Shown here piece after piece: positions 16,092-25,179 of a DNA stretch of 64,000 nt. Every line of letters begins with the position of its first letter. Position 1 is the first letter of the stretch. The notes beneath the pieces are model-generated. The model did not search any database and was not told the origin of the DNA. It saw only the letters and a program-made list of their open reading frames with translations. The translations under genes were made by a program, and so were the position numbers. Location of the stretch: NCBI RefSeq assembly GCF_002237755.1, contig NZ_MWSJ01000004.1:124001-188000 (forward strand). Reading direction: 5' to 3'. Source of the DNA: Lysinibacillus sp. KCTC 33748. GTDB lineage: Bacteria > Bacillota > Bacilli > Bacillales_A > Planococcaceae.

Positions 16092-16538
16092 ATGCCTATT
16101 ACAAATTATCCAGATTACATGCAACCTGCTGGTAAAGCCGGTCAATTATCAAGTTACCAAGAATACTTAGCAGATACTTACGCAGTAGAAGCAATAGTAC
16201 CATTTGGTGCAGCAGTACAACTTAATGCCGCAGGCACAGCAATTAAGCAGATAGCTACAGGTGGTGCAGTAATCGGTATTGCTTTAGCTCAAAACATTCA
16301 TGACTGGGTGGAAAAGAAAGATGATCAAAACTATCCAGTAGGTGAACCGGCAGCGATTGTTAAACGTGGTCGCATTTTTGTAGTTGCTGGTGGCGACGTT
16401 ATCAATGGCCAAGCTGTTAAAGTGGACCCTGCAACTCAAAAATTTACAATTGATGGTGAAGTAGCTATCAATGGTGCTGTATTCAAAGCAAATGCTACAG
16501 CAAATCAATTAGTAGAAATCGAAATTAACTTACCTTAA
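16092..16538 (+). CDS. capsid structural cement (decoration) protein
   Basis: 148 residues with AAGGAGGAAC upstream. The small beta-rich protein (VEAIVPFGAAVQLN, GAVIGIALAQN, IVKRGRIFVVAGGDV) resembles Gp24-type cement proteins, which stabilise the shell. It lies between the protease/scaffold and the major capsid gene, the usual place for this product. Confidence 0.75.
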   Translation: MPITNYPDYMQPAGKAGQLSSYQEYLADTYAVEAIVPFGAAVQLNAAGTAIKQIATGGAVIGIALAQNIHDWVEKKDDQNYPVGEPAAIVKRGRIFVVAGGDVINGQAVKVDPATQKFTIDGEVAINGAVFKANATANQLVEIEINLP

Positions 16539-16552
16539 GGAGGAACTTTTAC

Positions 16553-17458
16553 ATGACAAATCCATCATATCGCGGAGATGCTTTAATCCGCCCTCAAGAT
16601 TTAAACGCAATTGATCAGCGTGTGTATGAACCACATGCTTCAGAATTAAAAGCACGATCTATTTTCGGTGTAAAAACGGATATTCCGGCAGGAGCTAAAA
16701 CATATAGCTATGATGTTTTAACTCGCTCAGGTGCTGCTAAAATCTTAGCTCCAGGTGCAACAGATGTACCTTTAGTGGACGCAGACTTAACAGAAGAAAC
16801 AGTGAAAATATACTCCATTGCCGCAGCTTTTAATATCGGTGTTCAGGAAGTACGTGAGGCGCAAATGGCAGGACGTCCGATTGATGTTACAAAAGCTGAT
16901 ACTGTACGAAAGGCCATTGCTGAAAAGGAAAATCAAATCGCTTTCGCAGGTGATAAGACTCATGGAATTAAAGGTTTAACGGATTCAGTTGGTATTCAGG
17001 TATATGCGACACCACAAAACGAGGCAGGCACTTCTACGAAATGGAAAGACAAGACAGGCAAAGAAATCGTAGCTGACATTCGTAAAGCAAAAAACATGAT
17101 TAATAAATTAAACGGGCATGAAGCTGATACGTTGTTAGTAACGCCGGATTCAAACGAAGAGCTCGAAAAAACATTTAACGAGTTCACGCAACAATCGGTG
17201 TTGGAGTACATTAAATCTCAAAACTGGTTTAAACGTATTGAAACAGTAAACGACCTAGCTAAAAAGGGGTTGGCGGGTACAGAGTGTTTTGTGGTCCTTG
17301 ATTCTTCACCAGACGTTGTAGAACTTGGGATTCCGTTAGATATTATACGTCATCCACAAGAGTACGCATTCCCAAATACCAAAGTGCCATTCGAAGAACG
17401 TACAACAGGTTTAATCATTCGATATCCGATGGCTATTTGCCGTGCAGATGGAATTTAA
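16553..17458 (+). CDS. major capsid protein
   Basis: 301 residues with AAGGAGGAAC upstream, rich in highly used codons. The sequence (LNAIDQRVYEPHASELKARSIFGVK near the N-terminus, IAFAGDKTHGIKGLTD in the middle, IRYPMAICRADGI at the end) fits encapsulin/DUF2184-like HK97-fold major capsid proteins. It follows the scaffold and cement genes, as expected for the shell subunit. Confidence 0.85.
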   Translation: MTNPSYRGDALIRPQDLNAIDQRVYEPHASELKARSIFGVKTDIPAGAKTYSYDVLTRSGAAKILAPGATDVPLVDADLTEETVKIYSIAAAFNIGVQEVREAQMAGRPIDVTKADTVRKAIAEKENQIAFAGDKTHGIKGLTDSVGIQVYATPQNEAGTSTKWKDKTGKEIVADIRKAKNMINKLNGHEADTLLVTPDSNEELEKTFNEFTQQSVLEYIKSQNWFKRIETVNDLAKKGLAGTECFVVLDSSPDVVELGIPLDIIRHPQEYAFPNTKVPFEERTTGLIIRYPMAICRADGI

Positions 17459-17472
17459 GGGAGGACCAATCA

Positions 17473-17784
17473 ATGTTAGTACAAAACAAAGGTAATCACT
17501 CATATACAGCAAATGATTTAACACTTGTTCCTGGTACAAATAAAGTGGATGAAAAGGAATTCGAACATTTTCTTACTCATCCACTGATGAAACATCTTAA
17601 TGATAAAGGCGAGTTTGTCTATGACAATGAGAAAACAAGACCATCTGCAAAGGATGCAATTGCGATGATTGAAGATGCGTTTGACATTGACATGCTAGAG
17701 GCTTTGAAAGCTGAAGAGGACCGTAAAACAGTTCTAGATGCCATTGATAAGCGCATTGAAGAGTTGAAAAATCCCGAAAAATAG
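17473..17784 (+). CDS. hypothetical head protein
   Basis: 103 residues from ATG 17473 with GGGAGG upstream; the frame from 17437 overlaps the capsid gene without a ribosome site. It starts with a small beta-rich region (LVQNKGNHSYTANDLTLVPGTNKV) and ends in charged helices. Between the capsid and connector genes, so a capsid-associated protein is likely, but the family is uncertain. Confidence 0.65.
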   Translation: MLVQNKGNHSYTANDLTLVPGTNKVDEKEFEHFLTHPLMKHLNDKGEFVYDNEKTRPSAKDAIAMIEDAFDIDMLEALKAEEDRKTVLDAIDKRIEELKNPEK

Positions 17785-17795
17785 GAGGGATTCAC

Positions 17796-18155
17796 ATGTT
17801 ATTAACGTCAATTGAGCGCATTCATATGCTAAGTGATGAATTTACTTCAATTTCGGATGAAAGATTAACCATGTACATTGAGGATGCTTCGCTTGAAGTG
17901 TCCTCTTTGCCTGTTCCAGAGATATATCAGGAGCGATTAGCGCGATATTTAGCAGCGCATCTAGCTATTTTAAGTGTAAGCAAGGATCAAACGGTAATCC
18001 GCGAAAAAGTTGACATAATCGAACGTCAATACAGTGCCCCAAATAAAAACATCGGGCTTTTAGCATCAAAGTGGGGCCAAGAATACCAACGTATTTTAGA
18101 TGAATTAGAGGAACAAATAAAACCAAAGAAATCAATCAATTTGATGGTGTTATGA
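17796..18155 (+). CDS. head-tail connector (YqbG/DUF4054 type)
   Basis: 119 residues, all helical, with AGGAGGG upstream. The pattern FTSISDERLTMYIEDASLEV, then ARYLAAHLAILSVS is typical of small head completion adaptors attached to the portal. It is the first of four small genes that build the neck between capsid and sheath. Confidence 0.75.
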   Translation: MLLTSIERIHMLSDEFTSISDERLTMYIEDASLEVSSLPVPEIYQERLARYLAAHLAILSVSKDQTVIREKVDIIERQYSAPNKNIGLLASKWGQEYQRILDELEEQIKPKKSINLMVL

Positions 18156-18156
18156 T

Positions 18157-18627
18157 ATGAGTAAGAATATACAGATAAGAAACATTACTAGGATTCCTCA
18201 ATTAAAAAAAGTTATAAAAGATTTAAATAGCTATGCTGTTGAAGTTGGGATATTTGGCGATGGAGAATACGTGATGATAGCTAGAGTTCATGAATTCGGT
18301 ATGACAATAAGGACTAAAAAAGCGAATATCAATATTCCTGAACGTTCTTTTATGCGTTCCGTATTTGAGGAAAAACAAGATGCATGGACCAAGTTTGTTA
18401 AGAAGCGATTACCACTTGTGTTGGATTCTAAATTAGATGTTCGTATATTATGTGAAGACTTAGGAGCAAAGATGGTAGGAGATATTCAAGAAAAAATAGT
18501 AGATTTAGATACTCCACCCAATGCACAGTCGACCATTGATCAAAAGGGATCTAGTAATCCATTGATTAATAAAGGTGGCGCTGGAGGCTTGCTTAGTAAA
18601 ATTACTTATAGAGTGGTGAAGAAATAA
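18157..18627 (+). CDS. neck/tail completion protein (HK97 gp10 or Mu gpG-like)
   Basis: 156 residues starting one base after the previous stop. The motif VEVGIFG...RVHEFG...IPERSFMRSVFEE (about residues 28-70) is characteristic of virion morphogenesis proteins of this type. It probably helps to complete the neck or tail. Its stop overlaps the start of the next gene. Confidence 0.75.
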   Translation: MSKNIQIRNITRIPQLKKVIKDLNSYAVEVGIFGDGEYVMIARVHEFGMTIRTKKANINIPERSFMRSVFEEKQDAWTKFVKKRLPLVLDSKLDVRILCEDLGAKMVGDIQEKIVDLDTPPNAQSTIDQKGSSNPLINKGGAGGLLSKITYRVVKK

Positions 18628-18974
18628 TGCCTGAAAAAATGTTGTTTGCTTCTGTTATCCAGTCTCAAGGTGTGCCATTCATCGCTCATTTGCAAGGTGA
18701 AAGTGGCTACGTTGATGGTGAATGGGTTACAGGGCAAGAAGCACCTAAGGAAATGATAGGGGTAATACTACCTCTCAGTAATGATGACTTAAAATATGCT
18801 GAAAACGGCACATACACAGTTAAAGAAAAGAAATTACTAACTGTTGACCAAATACCAGAAGGAACTAAGGTGGAGTACAAAGACCAAAAATATACTCTGC
18901 AAGCTTTTAAAGATTATTCCGAGTATACAGACGTCAATATATATTTGTTGAGGTGGCGAGAAAAATTAATTTAA
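18627..18974 (+). CDS. head-tail joining protein (YqbH-like)
   Basis: 115 residues, overlapping both neighbours. Beta-rich, with a conserved-looking EMIGVILPLSNDDLKYAENGTYT stretch and TKVEYKDQKYTLQ, as in the YqbH/gp9-type stopper proteins that close the connector. Assignment is from fold-like pattern and position between the gp10-like and tail terminator genes. Confidence 0.65.
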   Translation: MPEKMLFASVIQSQGVPFIAHLQGESGYVDGEWVTGQEAPKEMIGVILPLSNDDLKYAENGTYTVKEKKLLTVDQIPEGTKVEYKDQKYTLQAFKDYSEYTDVNIYLLRWREKLI

Positions 18975-19447
18975 TTAAATTAATTCGTAAACAACTCGCA
19001 ACCGATACGGATTTAACAATAATTCGTGCAGATCAACCAGGAGACTTACCGAAATTACCATACGCAACATATAAGGTGATAGGTGATCGTAAAGGCGTGG
19101 GTCAAGAAGATATTTCCTATCGAGATGAACCCAATGTTCTTATAGAAAATCGGACAGAAGAACGTAATGCCACAATTTCGTTTAACTCTTATGGAACTAC
19201 ACATGACAACTCTTATGAGATAGCTAAAAAGCTTCGTAAGTGGTTTGCACATGGTGGTTCTCTTTATTTAGAGGAAATCGATGTTGCGATTGTTGATGTG
19301 TCAGAGGTAGAGAATCGTACTACTTTTTTAATCGATTCTTATGATGAAAAATGGGGATTTGATGTGATTATTCGATACCTAGACGTTGATGAAAATGAAG
19401 TAGATTACTTCGACAAAGTAGAAGTAGAAATGAAATTAGGAAGGTGA
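18953..19447 (+). CDS. tail terminator / neck protein (YqbJ-like)
   Basis: 164 residues from a GTG at 18953 overlapping the previous gene. N-terminal helix, then PKLPYATYKVIG, TISFNSYGTTHDNSYEIAKKLRKWF and a C-terminal strand pair, as in LCN-type neck terminators. It should cap the tail tube and sheath at the head side. It immediately precedes the sheath gene. Confidence 0.7.
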   Translation: MARKINLIKLIRKQLATDTDLTIIRADQPGDLPKLPYATYKVIGDRKGVGQEDISYRDEPNVLIENRTEERNATISFNSYGTTHDNSYEIAKKLRKWFAHGGSLYLEEIDVAIVDVSEVENRTTFLIDSYDEKWGFDVIIRYLDVDENEVDYFDKVEVEMKLGR

Positions 19448-19451
19448 TTAA

Positions 19452-20474
19452 ATGCGGTTTGTTGATATAGAGATTTCTAGAGAAACAAAGCCAGTTTCGG
19501 AAAAGGGTTTCGGAGTACCTTTGGTATTAGCTACCAGTAAAGCTATAGATTACAAGAAATATACAGGCATTGAAGGTGTTACCGAAGACATCGCTGAAAC
19601 AACAAAAGAATATAAATTGTTATCTCGTATGTTTGGTCAAAATCCAAAGCCTGCAGAAATAGCAGTGTATGGCATTGTTTTCGATTCTAATAAAGATGAT
19701 CCAACAGCATTAACAACAGCGCTAAATGAATTAATTAAAATTCATAAAGATTTTTATTATGTGGTCAGTACTGAGCAAGGTGACAAGGAGATTAAGGCTC
19801 TCGCAGAATGGACTAATACTCAAGATAAAATCTACGGTGTCACGACATCAAATGTAGAATTAACTGAGGAAATACGTGAATTATATGACAATGCTTTCGT
19901 TGTTGTGCATGATCAACCAGATACGTTCGTTGCAGAAGGCCTAATTGGTGTTTGTGCTCCAAAAAAAATAGGCTCGTATACATGGACATTTAAAAATGTA
20001 AGTGGTGTACCAGCAGCAAAATATAGTGATCATATGATTAATCGTATTCATGATGCGAATGCATCGACTTACATCAATGAAGCAGGTCTGCTATTGAACT
20101 CAAGAGGTGTTACAACAAGTGGTGAATATATTGATGTGATTCAAGCAACACATTATCTTAAATCACGTATTGCTGAGAGAGTATTTCACTTACTTGCGCT
20201 TAGAGATAAAGTTCCTGGCACGGATGCAGGTATCGGCTTGGTTGTAAGTGAAATTGAAAGCGTTCTGTCGGAAACAGTAGAAAACACAACTACCGGAGAG
20301 GGTATCATTGCTCGTGATGACGCTGGTAATCCGATGTATACTATTACCTTCCCCAGACGTGCAGACATTCCAAAGAAAATACTTGCTCAACGTATTCTTC
20401 CAGATATTCAATGGACGGCTACTATTTCAGGAGCATTCGAAAAAGTACAAATCCGTGGTGTACTAACGGTTTAA
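19452..20474 (+). CDS. contractile tail sheath protein (DUF3383 type)
   Basis: 340 residues with AGGAAGGTG upstream. The layout (FGVPLVLATS near the start, GIVFDSNKDDP, HLLALRDKVPGTDAGIGLV, and a C-terminal GAFEKVQIRGVLTV strand) matches DUF3383 sheath proteins of myophages. It is the key evidence that the prophage has a contractile tail. Complete. Confidence 0.88.
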   Translation: MRFVDIEISRETKPVSEKGFGVPLVLATSKAIDYKKYTGIEGVTEDIAETTKEYKLLSRMFGQNPKPAEIAVYGIVFDSNKDDPTALTTALNELIKIHKDFYYVVSTEQGDKEIKALAEWTNTQDKIYGVTTSNVELTEEIRELYDNAFVVVHDQPDTFVAEGLIGVCAPKKIGSYTWTFKNVSGVPAAKYSDHMINRIHDANASTYINEAGLLLNSRGVTTSGEYIDVIQATHYLKSRIAERVFHLLALRDKVPGTDAGIGLVVSEIESVLSETVENTTTGEGIIARDDAGNPMYTITFPRRADIPKKILAQRILPDIQWTATISGAFEKVQIRGVLTV

Positions 20475-20486
20475 GGAGGTTTTTTA

Positions 20487-20873
20487 ATGATTTTTAATTT
20501 TAAAGATTCAGTATCTGTTGTCGGAGGTATTATACTCACTGGATTTATGGATGGTACACCGGTTGAGGCAGAGAAAAATGAAGATACTTTTTCTCAACAT
20601 GTTGGTGCTGATGGAGCCGTTACTTATAATGAATCAGCAGACGAGACAGGTACTTTTACATTTACGCTAAAACAAGATTCGAGTGTATTGCCTATGTTAG
20701 ATGCTTTATTAAAATCAAAGGAACCATTTAATGTTTCGATTACTGATTCTAAACGAAAGAAACGTGTAAGTGGTTTAAATTGTCACTTTTCGAAAAACCC
20801 AACATTTTCACGCGGCGCTGAAGTTGACGCAGTTGAATACACAATATTAGCAGCACAATACAAGGAGGATTAA
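20487..20873 (+). CDS. tail tube protein (DUF3277 type)
   Basis: 128 residues with AAGGAGG upstream. VSVVGGIILTGFMDGTPVEAE, DETGTFTFTLKQDSSVLPML and the C-terminal VDAVEYTILAAQYK agree with DUF3277 tube subunits. It forms the inner tube inside the sheath encoded just before it. Confidence 0.87.
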   Translation: MIFNFKDSVSVVGGIILTGFMDGTPVEAEKNEDTFSQHVGADGAVTYNESADETGTFTFTLKQDSSVLPMLDALLKSKEPFNVSITDSKRKKRVSGLNCHFSKNPTFSRGAEVDAVEYTILAAQYKED

Positions 20874-20878
20874 TTCAA

Positions 20879-21145
20879 ATGACATTTACACCTAAAAAGA
20901 AAGAATTTAAATCAACAGCAGGCAATGAATACACTTTTCAAACCGTACCTAATTCAAAACAAGCTGAAATTGTTGATATTGGAACAGGGTTACAGGGGAA
21001 AGTTTTGAATTCAAAAATGATGCCACAAATTTTAGAACATGTTGTAGTTGTACCTAATGGATTGAAAATGGATGACTTTGAGACTTGGGAGGAGTTAGAG
21101 GAGGTCACTACCGCAGCCTTTACATTTCTTCGAACAGGACAATAA
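20879..21145 (+). CDS. tail assembly chaperone, first frame
   Basis: 88 residues, AAGGAGG upstream, stop TAATAA at 21143. It is the short upstream product of the usual pair of chaperone frames that lie between tube and tape-measure genes. The first half is beta-rich (EYTFQTVPNSKQAEIVDIG), the end is helical (WEELEEVTTAAFTFLR). The second frame overlaps it (see 21099-21332). Confidence 0.75.
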   Translation: MTFTPKKKEFKSTAGNEYTFQTVPNSKQAEIVDIGTGLQGKVLNSKMMPQILEHVVVVPNGLKMDDFETWEELEEVTTAAFTFLRTGQ

Positions 21146-21332
21146 TAAATTAAAAAATCTTTCAGGGGTGCAAAGCATCCCTTCTTTTTATGGAAAGAAA
21201 GCAAAAGAGAAGTGGTGGAAATATGTTATTGGATATCACTATAAGATGGATCCTCACGCTGTAGAACAATGGGATAATGACACCATTTTAGAAACACTCG
21301 CATCCTTAAAAATGCTAGGGGTGATTAAATGA
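21099..21332 (+). CDS. tail assembly chaperone, second frame reached by likely ribosomal frameshift
   Basis: This frame is open from 21099 to a stop overlapping the tape-measure start. It has no usable start near its 5' end, and lies +1 (equivalently -2) relative to the upstream chaperone. Its coding-looking part reads LKNLSGVQSIPSFYGKKAKE, then KWWKYVIGYHYKMDPHAVEQW and ends SLKMLGVIK, typical for the T half of gpG-gpGT pairs. The shift must occur between 21099 and 21145. The exact slip site is not certain. Confidence 0.7.
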   Translation, partial: RRSLPQPLHFFEQDNNKLKNLSGVQSIPSFYGKKAKEKWWKYVIGYHYKMDPHAVEQWDNDTILETLASLKMLGVIK

Positions 21333-23458
21333 GTAGTGCTGGTAGCATGCGAGATATGTTTGTCGGCATTTATTTTCAGGATGAAGCAACTAAAGTTATT
21401 GATCAAATAGATAAAAAGATGGATGAAGTTCAGCGTTCGTTAACTGGATTTGGGTCAAAACTGAGTAAAACATCATCTGGTTTTAGTTCGATGGGGAAAG
21501 TTGGTATGAGCACTGCTGCATCTGTTAACAGTGGCATGAATCAGAGTGTTCAAAGTGTCGGAAAACTAAACCAGAAAGTCGGTGAAACAGGTAGTGGTTT
21601 TAGTAGATTAAAAAGCACAATCATCGGTGTTGGCACGGCCGTTGGTGCGGTCAAAGTTATTGATAAAGCTATTGGTATGGTTAAAAGTTCAGTAGATGGG
21701 GCTATAGGTCGTATTGATACACTAAACGGTTTCCCTACTGTTATGGAAAAAATGGGCTTTGCTAGTGAAAAGTCGTCAGCTAGTATTGATAAATTGTCTG
21801 ATGGTATTCAGGGCCTACCAACAACGTTAGATGGTATTGTCGGAAGTACAAAGAATATTGCACTTATGACCGGCGATTTGGATATGGCTACAGATACAGC
21901 GCTATCGTTAAATAACGCATTTATCGCGTCGGGGTCAACGTCAGCAGACGCGGAACGTGGTCTTGATCAGTATGTAAAAATGCTATCTAAGGGTAAAGTT
22001 GAAGCTGATAGTTGGTCAACGTTACAAGAAACGATGGGATTCGCACTTAATAAAACGGCCGAAGCATTTGGTTATACAGGCAAGTCGGCGCAACGTGATT
22101 TATATGGTGCGCTACAAAAAGGCAAAATCACATTCGATGATTTTAACAAAAAGATAATTTCGCTTAATGGCGGTGTAGGCGGATTCGCGGAGATCGCTAA
22201 GGAGAGTAGTTCTGGTATCGCTACATCATGGAGCAATATGAAAACCGCAGTGACAAGAGGTACGGCTGGCATTATTCAATCGATTCAGGATACGTTGAAA
22301 GATACGCCTTTGGAATCGATAGAAAACGTTGTCAGCAAACTAGGTAAGGGATTCAATACAGCATTAGGATTTATATCATCCGGTATAAAAAGCATTGATA
22401 CAGCTAGTTTGAGTGAGAAAATCAGCGGCGTTATGAATTTTGCTAGTGCCGTAAAAGATACCATTTCATCACTATGGAACGATAGTGGAGATGTATCAGA
22501 CATTTGGCAAAAATTCGGATTGCCAAAAGAAACGAGTGATGGCATTGCATCATTCGCCGATGTAATAAGGGGTACATTATCAACCGCTGTAGATGGCGCA
22601 AAAAAGGCTTTTGATGGATTCAAAACGGGTTTGTCATGGGTGATGGATAATAAAGATGTCGTAATAGCAGCAACGGCAGGTATAGCAGGCGGTTTCGCTG
22701 TGTTTAAAACTATCTCCACCGTAAAAACAGCTTTAGATTTATTTAAAAGTAGTACACTTTTATCTACTATTGCCACAAAAGGTTTTAATGCAGCTTTGAG
22801 GGCTAACCCTCTTGGTATGGTTGTAACAGCCATCGGATTGTTAGTAACAGCCGGTGTGTACTTGTATCAGAATTGGGATACAGTAAAGGAAAAAGCAGGC
22901 GAACTGTGGGGCAAAGTAAAAGAGGTATTTGGTGCCATATATGATTGGGGGATGTCTAAAATCCAACCAGTAACAGGGTTTTTTAAAGGTCTTTATGATA
23001 AATTTATCGATTTTAAAAACGCAATACTAAGCTTTAAACCACCTGAATGGGTTTCATCAATTGGTGGTGCGATAGGTAAAGCAGCCGGCGCAGTTGGGAA
23101 TTTCATTTCAGGTTCTCACGCTACAGGCTTGGAACGAGTACCATTCGATGGTTATGTAGCTGAATTGCATAAAGACGAAGCTGTTCTAACTGCAAATCAA
23201 TCAAATGCGCTACGAAGTGCAGGGATATTGAGCCAAGGTAGTTCGGGTACACCAGAGTTAAATCTAGATGAAAATAATTCTGGTTCAACGCCACAAATGC
23301 CACAACCAGTTAACAGTAGTAATGATAACAATGCCACTGCTAATAATGGTGGAAATCAATTTATTTTTAACATTTCAGGTAACAATGCCATGGATATCAC
23401 GCAAAAAGTACGTGAAGTTATTAGTGATATTCTTGATTCAGAAATGCAAACAACGTAG
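21329..23458 (+). CDS. tape measure protein
   Basis: 709 residues, the longest gene of the tail module. Helical N-terminal region rich in S/G/K, a conserved tape-measure core (GRIDTLNGFPTVMEKMGFAS, GLDQYVKMLSKGKVEADSW), hydrophobic segments near 460-520, and a C-terminal region with HATGLERVPFDGYVAELHKDE. It sets tail length and is ejected with the DNA. Its overlap ATGA with the chaperone frame is typical. Confidence 0.9.
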   Translation: MSSAGSMRDMFVGIYFQDEATKVIDQIDKKMDEVQRSLTGFGSKLSKTSSGFSSMGKVGMSTAASVNSGMNQSVQSVGKLNQKVGETGSGFSRLKSTIIGVGTAVGAVKVIDKAIGMVKSSVDGAIGRIDTLNGFPTVMEKMGFASEKSSASIDKLSDGIQGLPTTLDGIVGSTKNIALMTGDLDMATDTALSLNNAFIASGSTSADAERGLDQYVKMLSKGKVEADSWSTLQETMGFALNKTAEAFGYTGKSAQRDLYGALQKGKITFDDFNKKIISLNGGVGGFAEIAKESSSGIATSWSNMKTAVTRGTAGIIQSIQDTLKDTPLESIENVVSKLGKGFNTALGFISSGIKSIDTASLSEKISGVMNFASAVKDTISSLWNDSGDVSDIWQKFGLPKETSDGIASFADVIRGTLSTAVDGAKKAFDGFKTGLSWVMDNKDVVIAATAGIAGGFAVFKTISTVKTALDLFKSSTLLSTIATKGFNAALRANPLGMVVTAIGLLVTAGVYLYQNWDTVKEKAGELWGKVKEVFGAIYDWGMSKIQPVTGFFKGLYDKFIDFKNAILSFKPPEWVSSIGGAIGKAAGAVGNFISGSHATGLERVPFDGYVAELHKDEAVLTANQSNALRSAGILSQGSSGTPELNLDENNSGSTPQMPQPVNSSNDNNATANNGGNQFIFNISGNNAMDITQKVREVISDILDSEMQTT

Positions 23459-23471
23459 GAGGGTTGATGTA

Positions 23472-23954
23472 ATGCCATACATTAAAGATGTATTAATTGA
23501 TGTAATAACAAATATTAATATACCTGAATCCTCTACTACAACGGACCATGCTTTGGAAGATGGTGAGCAGACAACAGACCATGTTATAAGTAACCCTATT
23601 ACTATCTCGTTAACGGGTGTAATTCTAGATGCGACTGAAGCAAAGGTACTAAAGTTACGTGAATACAGGGAAAAAGGTGTAATTATTGATTTTAATTACA
23701 TGACAGCCCTTAAACATGTAGTGATCACTGATTTCAATCGTGATTACGAAGCTAAAATTAAAGACGGTTACGCTTTTACAATGACACTTAAACAGATAAA
23801 AGTAGGGAAGGTTGCTAAATATGTTAGTGTGTCTATTCCAGTTAAGAAGCAAACAAAACCTGTAACCCAAAAAGGACGACAACAGACGAAAAAGACACCT
23901 ACAGCAAACTCAAAATCAAACAAAACAAAATATTCAAATCCACCCAAAAAATAA
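23472..23954 (+). CDS. distal tail / Dit-like baseplate protein
   Basis: 160 residues from ATG 23472 with AGGAGGG upstream; the longer frame from 23268 lies in the tape-measure gene. A beta-rich core (TTTDHALEDGEQTTDHVISNPITISLTGVIL, with H at the conserved positions) recalls Dit-like or baseplate adapter proteins of myophages. The last 40 residues are a basic, low-complexity tail. Confidence 0.7.
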   Translation: MPYIKDVLIDVITNINIPESSTTTDHALEDGEQTTDHVISNPITISLTGVILDATEAKVLKLREYREKGVIIDFNYMTALKHVVITDFNRDYEAKIKDGYAFTMTLKQIKVGKVAKYVSVSIPVKKQTKPVTQKGRQQTKKTPTANSKSNKTKYSNPPKK

Positions 23955-23981
23955 AACGTCTAAAAAACAGGAGGGGCGTAA

Positions 23982-24299
23982 GTGAACGAGTATATTGATA
24001 TCGATAAAAATGAAATACCATACTCATTTGAAATTGAGTTAGCAGGAGAAGTTTTTGAGTTAGAAGCAAATTACAACCAAGCTCACGACTTTTTCACTGT
24101 TGATTTATTCAAAGATGGTGGCGCGCTAGTGATTGGCGAAAAGTTAATTCTTAATCGACCGTTATTCCGAAACCGCGTTGATATTGACTTACCAAAAGTA
24201 AAAATAATTCCTAAAGACCGCGCTAATTCAGCTACTCGTATCACTTACGAAAATCTGTATGAGACGGTCTTTTTATATGTAGGTGAAACAGATGAGTAA
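23982..24299 (+). CDS. baseplate plug protein
   Basis: 105 residues from a GTG with GGAGGGG upstream. The beta-rich sequence (YSFEIELAGEVFELEANYNQAHDFFTVDLF, then GEKLILNRPLF) fits the small plug proteins of the myophage baseplate (Pam3 gp18-like). It overlaps the hub gene by 8 bases. Confidence 0.75.
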   Translation: MNEYIDIDKNEIPYSFEIELAGEVFELEANYNQAHDFFTVDLFKDGGALVIGEKLILNRPLFRNRVDIDLPKVKIIPKDRANSATRITYENLYETVFLYVGETDE

Positions 24300-25179
24300 T
24301 TTATACATGCGTAAGACTAAATTAATAGTTGGCGACCGTGAAATTACGGATCCATTAACAATTAAATTTAGTGTTCCTTTTGGTGATAACGATAAAGTAG
24401 ATACAATAGACATCCAAGTTTACAACCTTAAAGACGAAACAATAAAATCCATATCAGTGAACAAAGCAGTTATTTTGAGCGCTGGCTATGTTGACGATAA
24501 TGGAGTAATTTTTAGTGGCGTACTCAAGAAAAAGGAAACAAAGTGGGAAGGCTTAGATAAGATTACTACATTCAAGTGTATTGATTGCACGTTGGACTAT
24601 ACCCAAGGTGTTATCAAAAGAACATATGCCCGTAATACACCAGCATCCGTAATCTTAAGAGATTTAGCTCGCGATGCAGGCCTTGCGATTGGTGACATTG
24701 ACTTGCCTACGGATTTTATTTATAGGTCAGGAAAAGCGCTTAACGGAAAAATCAAGTTCTTAGTATCTGAAATAGCGAAGGATTGTAAGGCGAAACTGCA
24801 TATCAACAAAGGCCGTATGTATGTACGTGACCGAGCCAAAGGTGACAAAGTAGGTTTGGATATATCTAAAGAAACAGGCTTAATTGATGCACCAGAAGAA
24901 ATTGAAGAAGAAGTAAAGGAAGAAAAGAAAGTAAAAGAAACAAAGGAAACAAAGGAAACAAAGGATGAGAAAAAATCCAAATCTAAATCCGAGAACCCCC
25001 AAAAAAAGATAAAAGGATACAAAATTAAGATGTTGTTAAATCACAAAATTACAACAGATGTCATTATTAAACTAAAATCAAGGAATGTTAATGGGGTGTT
25101 CCGTGTATCAAAAGGTGAACACAAAGGAGATACATCAGGAACAGAGTACTACACAGAGTGCGAGGTGGTACCGGTATGA
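24292..25179 (+). CDS. baseplate hub protein
   Basis: 295 residues from ATG 24292 with AGGTGA upstream. The order of strands (MRKTKLIVGDREI, IDIQVYNLKDETI, VILSAGYVD, VIFSGVLKKKET) and the middle (NTPASVILRDLARDAGL) match gp44/gp27-like hub proteins. A lysine/glutamate/threonine linker at about 205-245 with three KET repeats interrupts the protein before the C-terminal domain (GVFRVSKGEHKGDT). It links the tube to the spike. Confidence 0.8.
   Translation: MSNLYMRKTKLIVGDREITDPLTIKFSVPFGDNDKVDTIDIQVYNLKDETIKSISVNKAVILSAGYVDDNGVIFSGVLKKKETKWEGLDKITTFKCIDCTLDYTQGVIKRTYARNTPASVILRDLARDAGLAIGDIDLPTDFIYRSGKALNGKIKFLVSEIAKDCKAKLHINKGRMYVRDRAKGDKVGLDISKETGLIDAPEEIEEEVKEEKKVKETKETKETKDEKKSKSKSENPQKKIKGYKIKMLLNHKITTDVIIKLKSRNVNGVFRVSKGEHKGDTSGTEYYTECEVVPV

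Noticed and set aside
24895-24985. KET-type tandem as a CRISPR-like or satellite repeat
   Set aside because: It is a short low-complexity linker inside the hub protein. No spacer-repeat pattern is found anywhere in the window.
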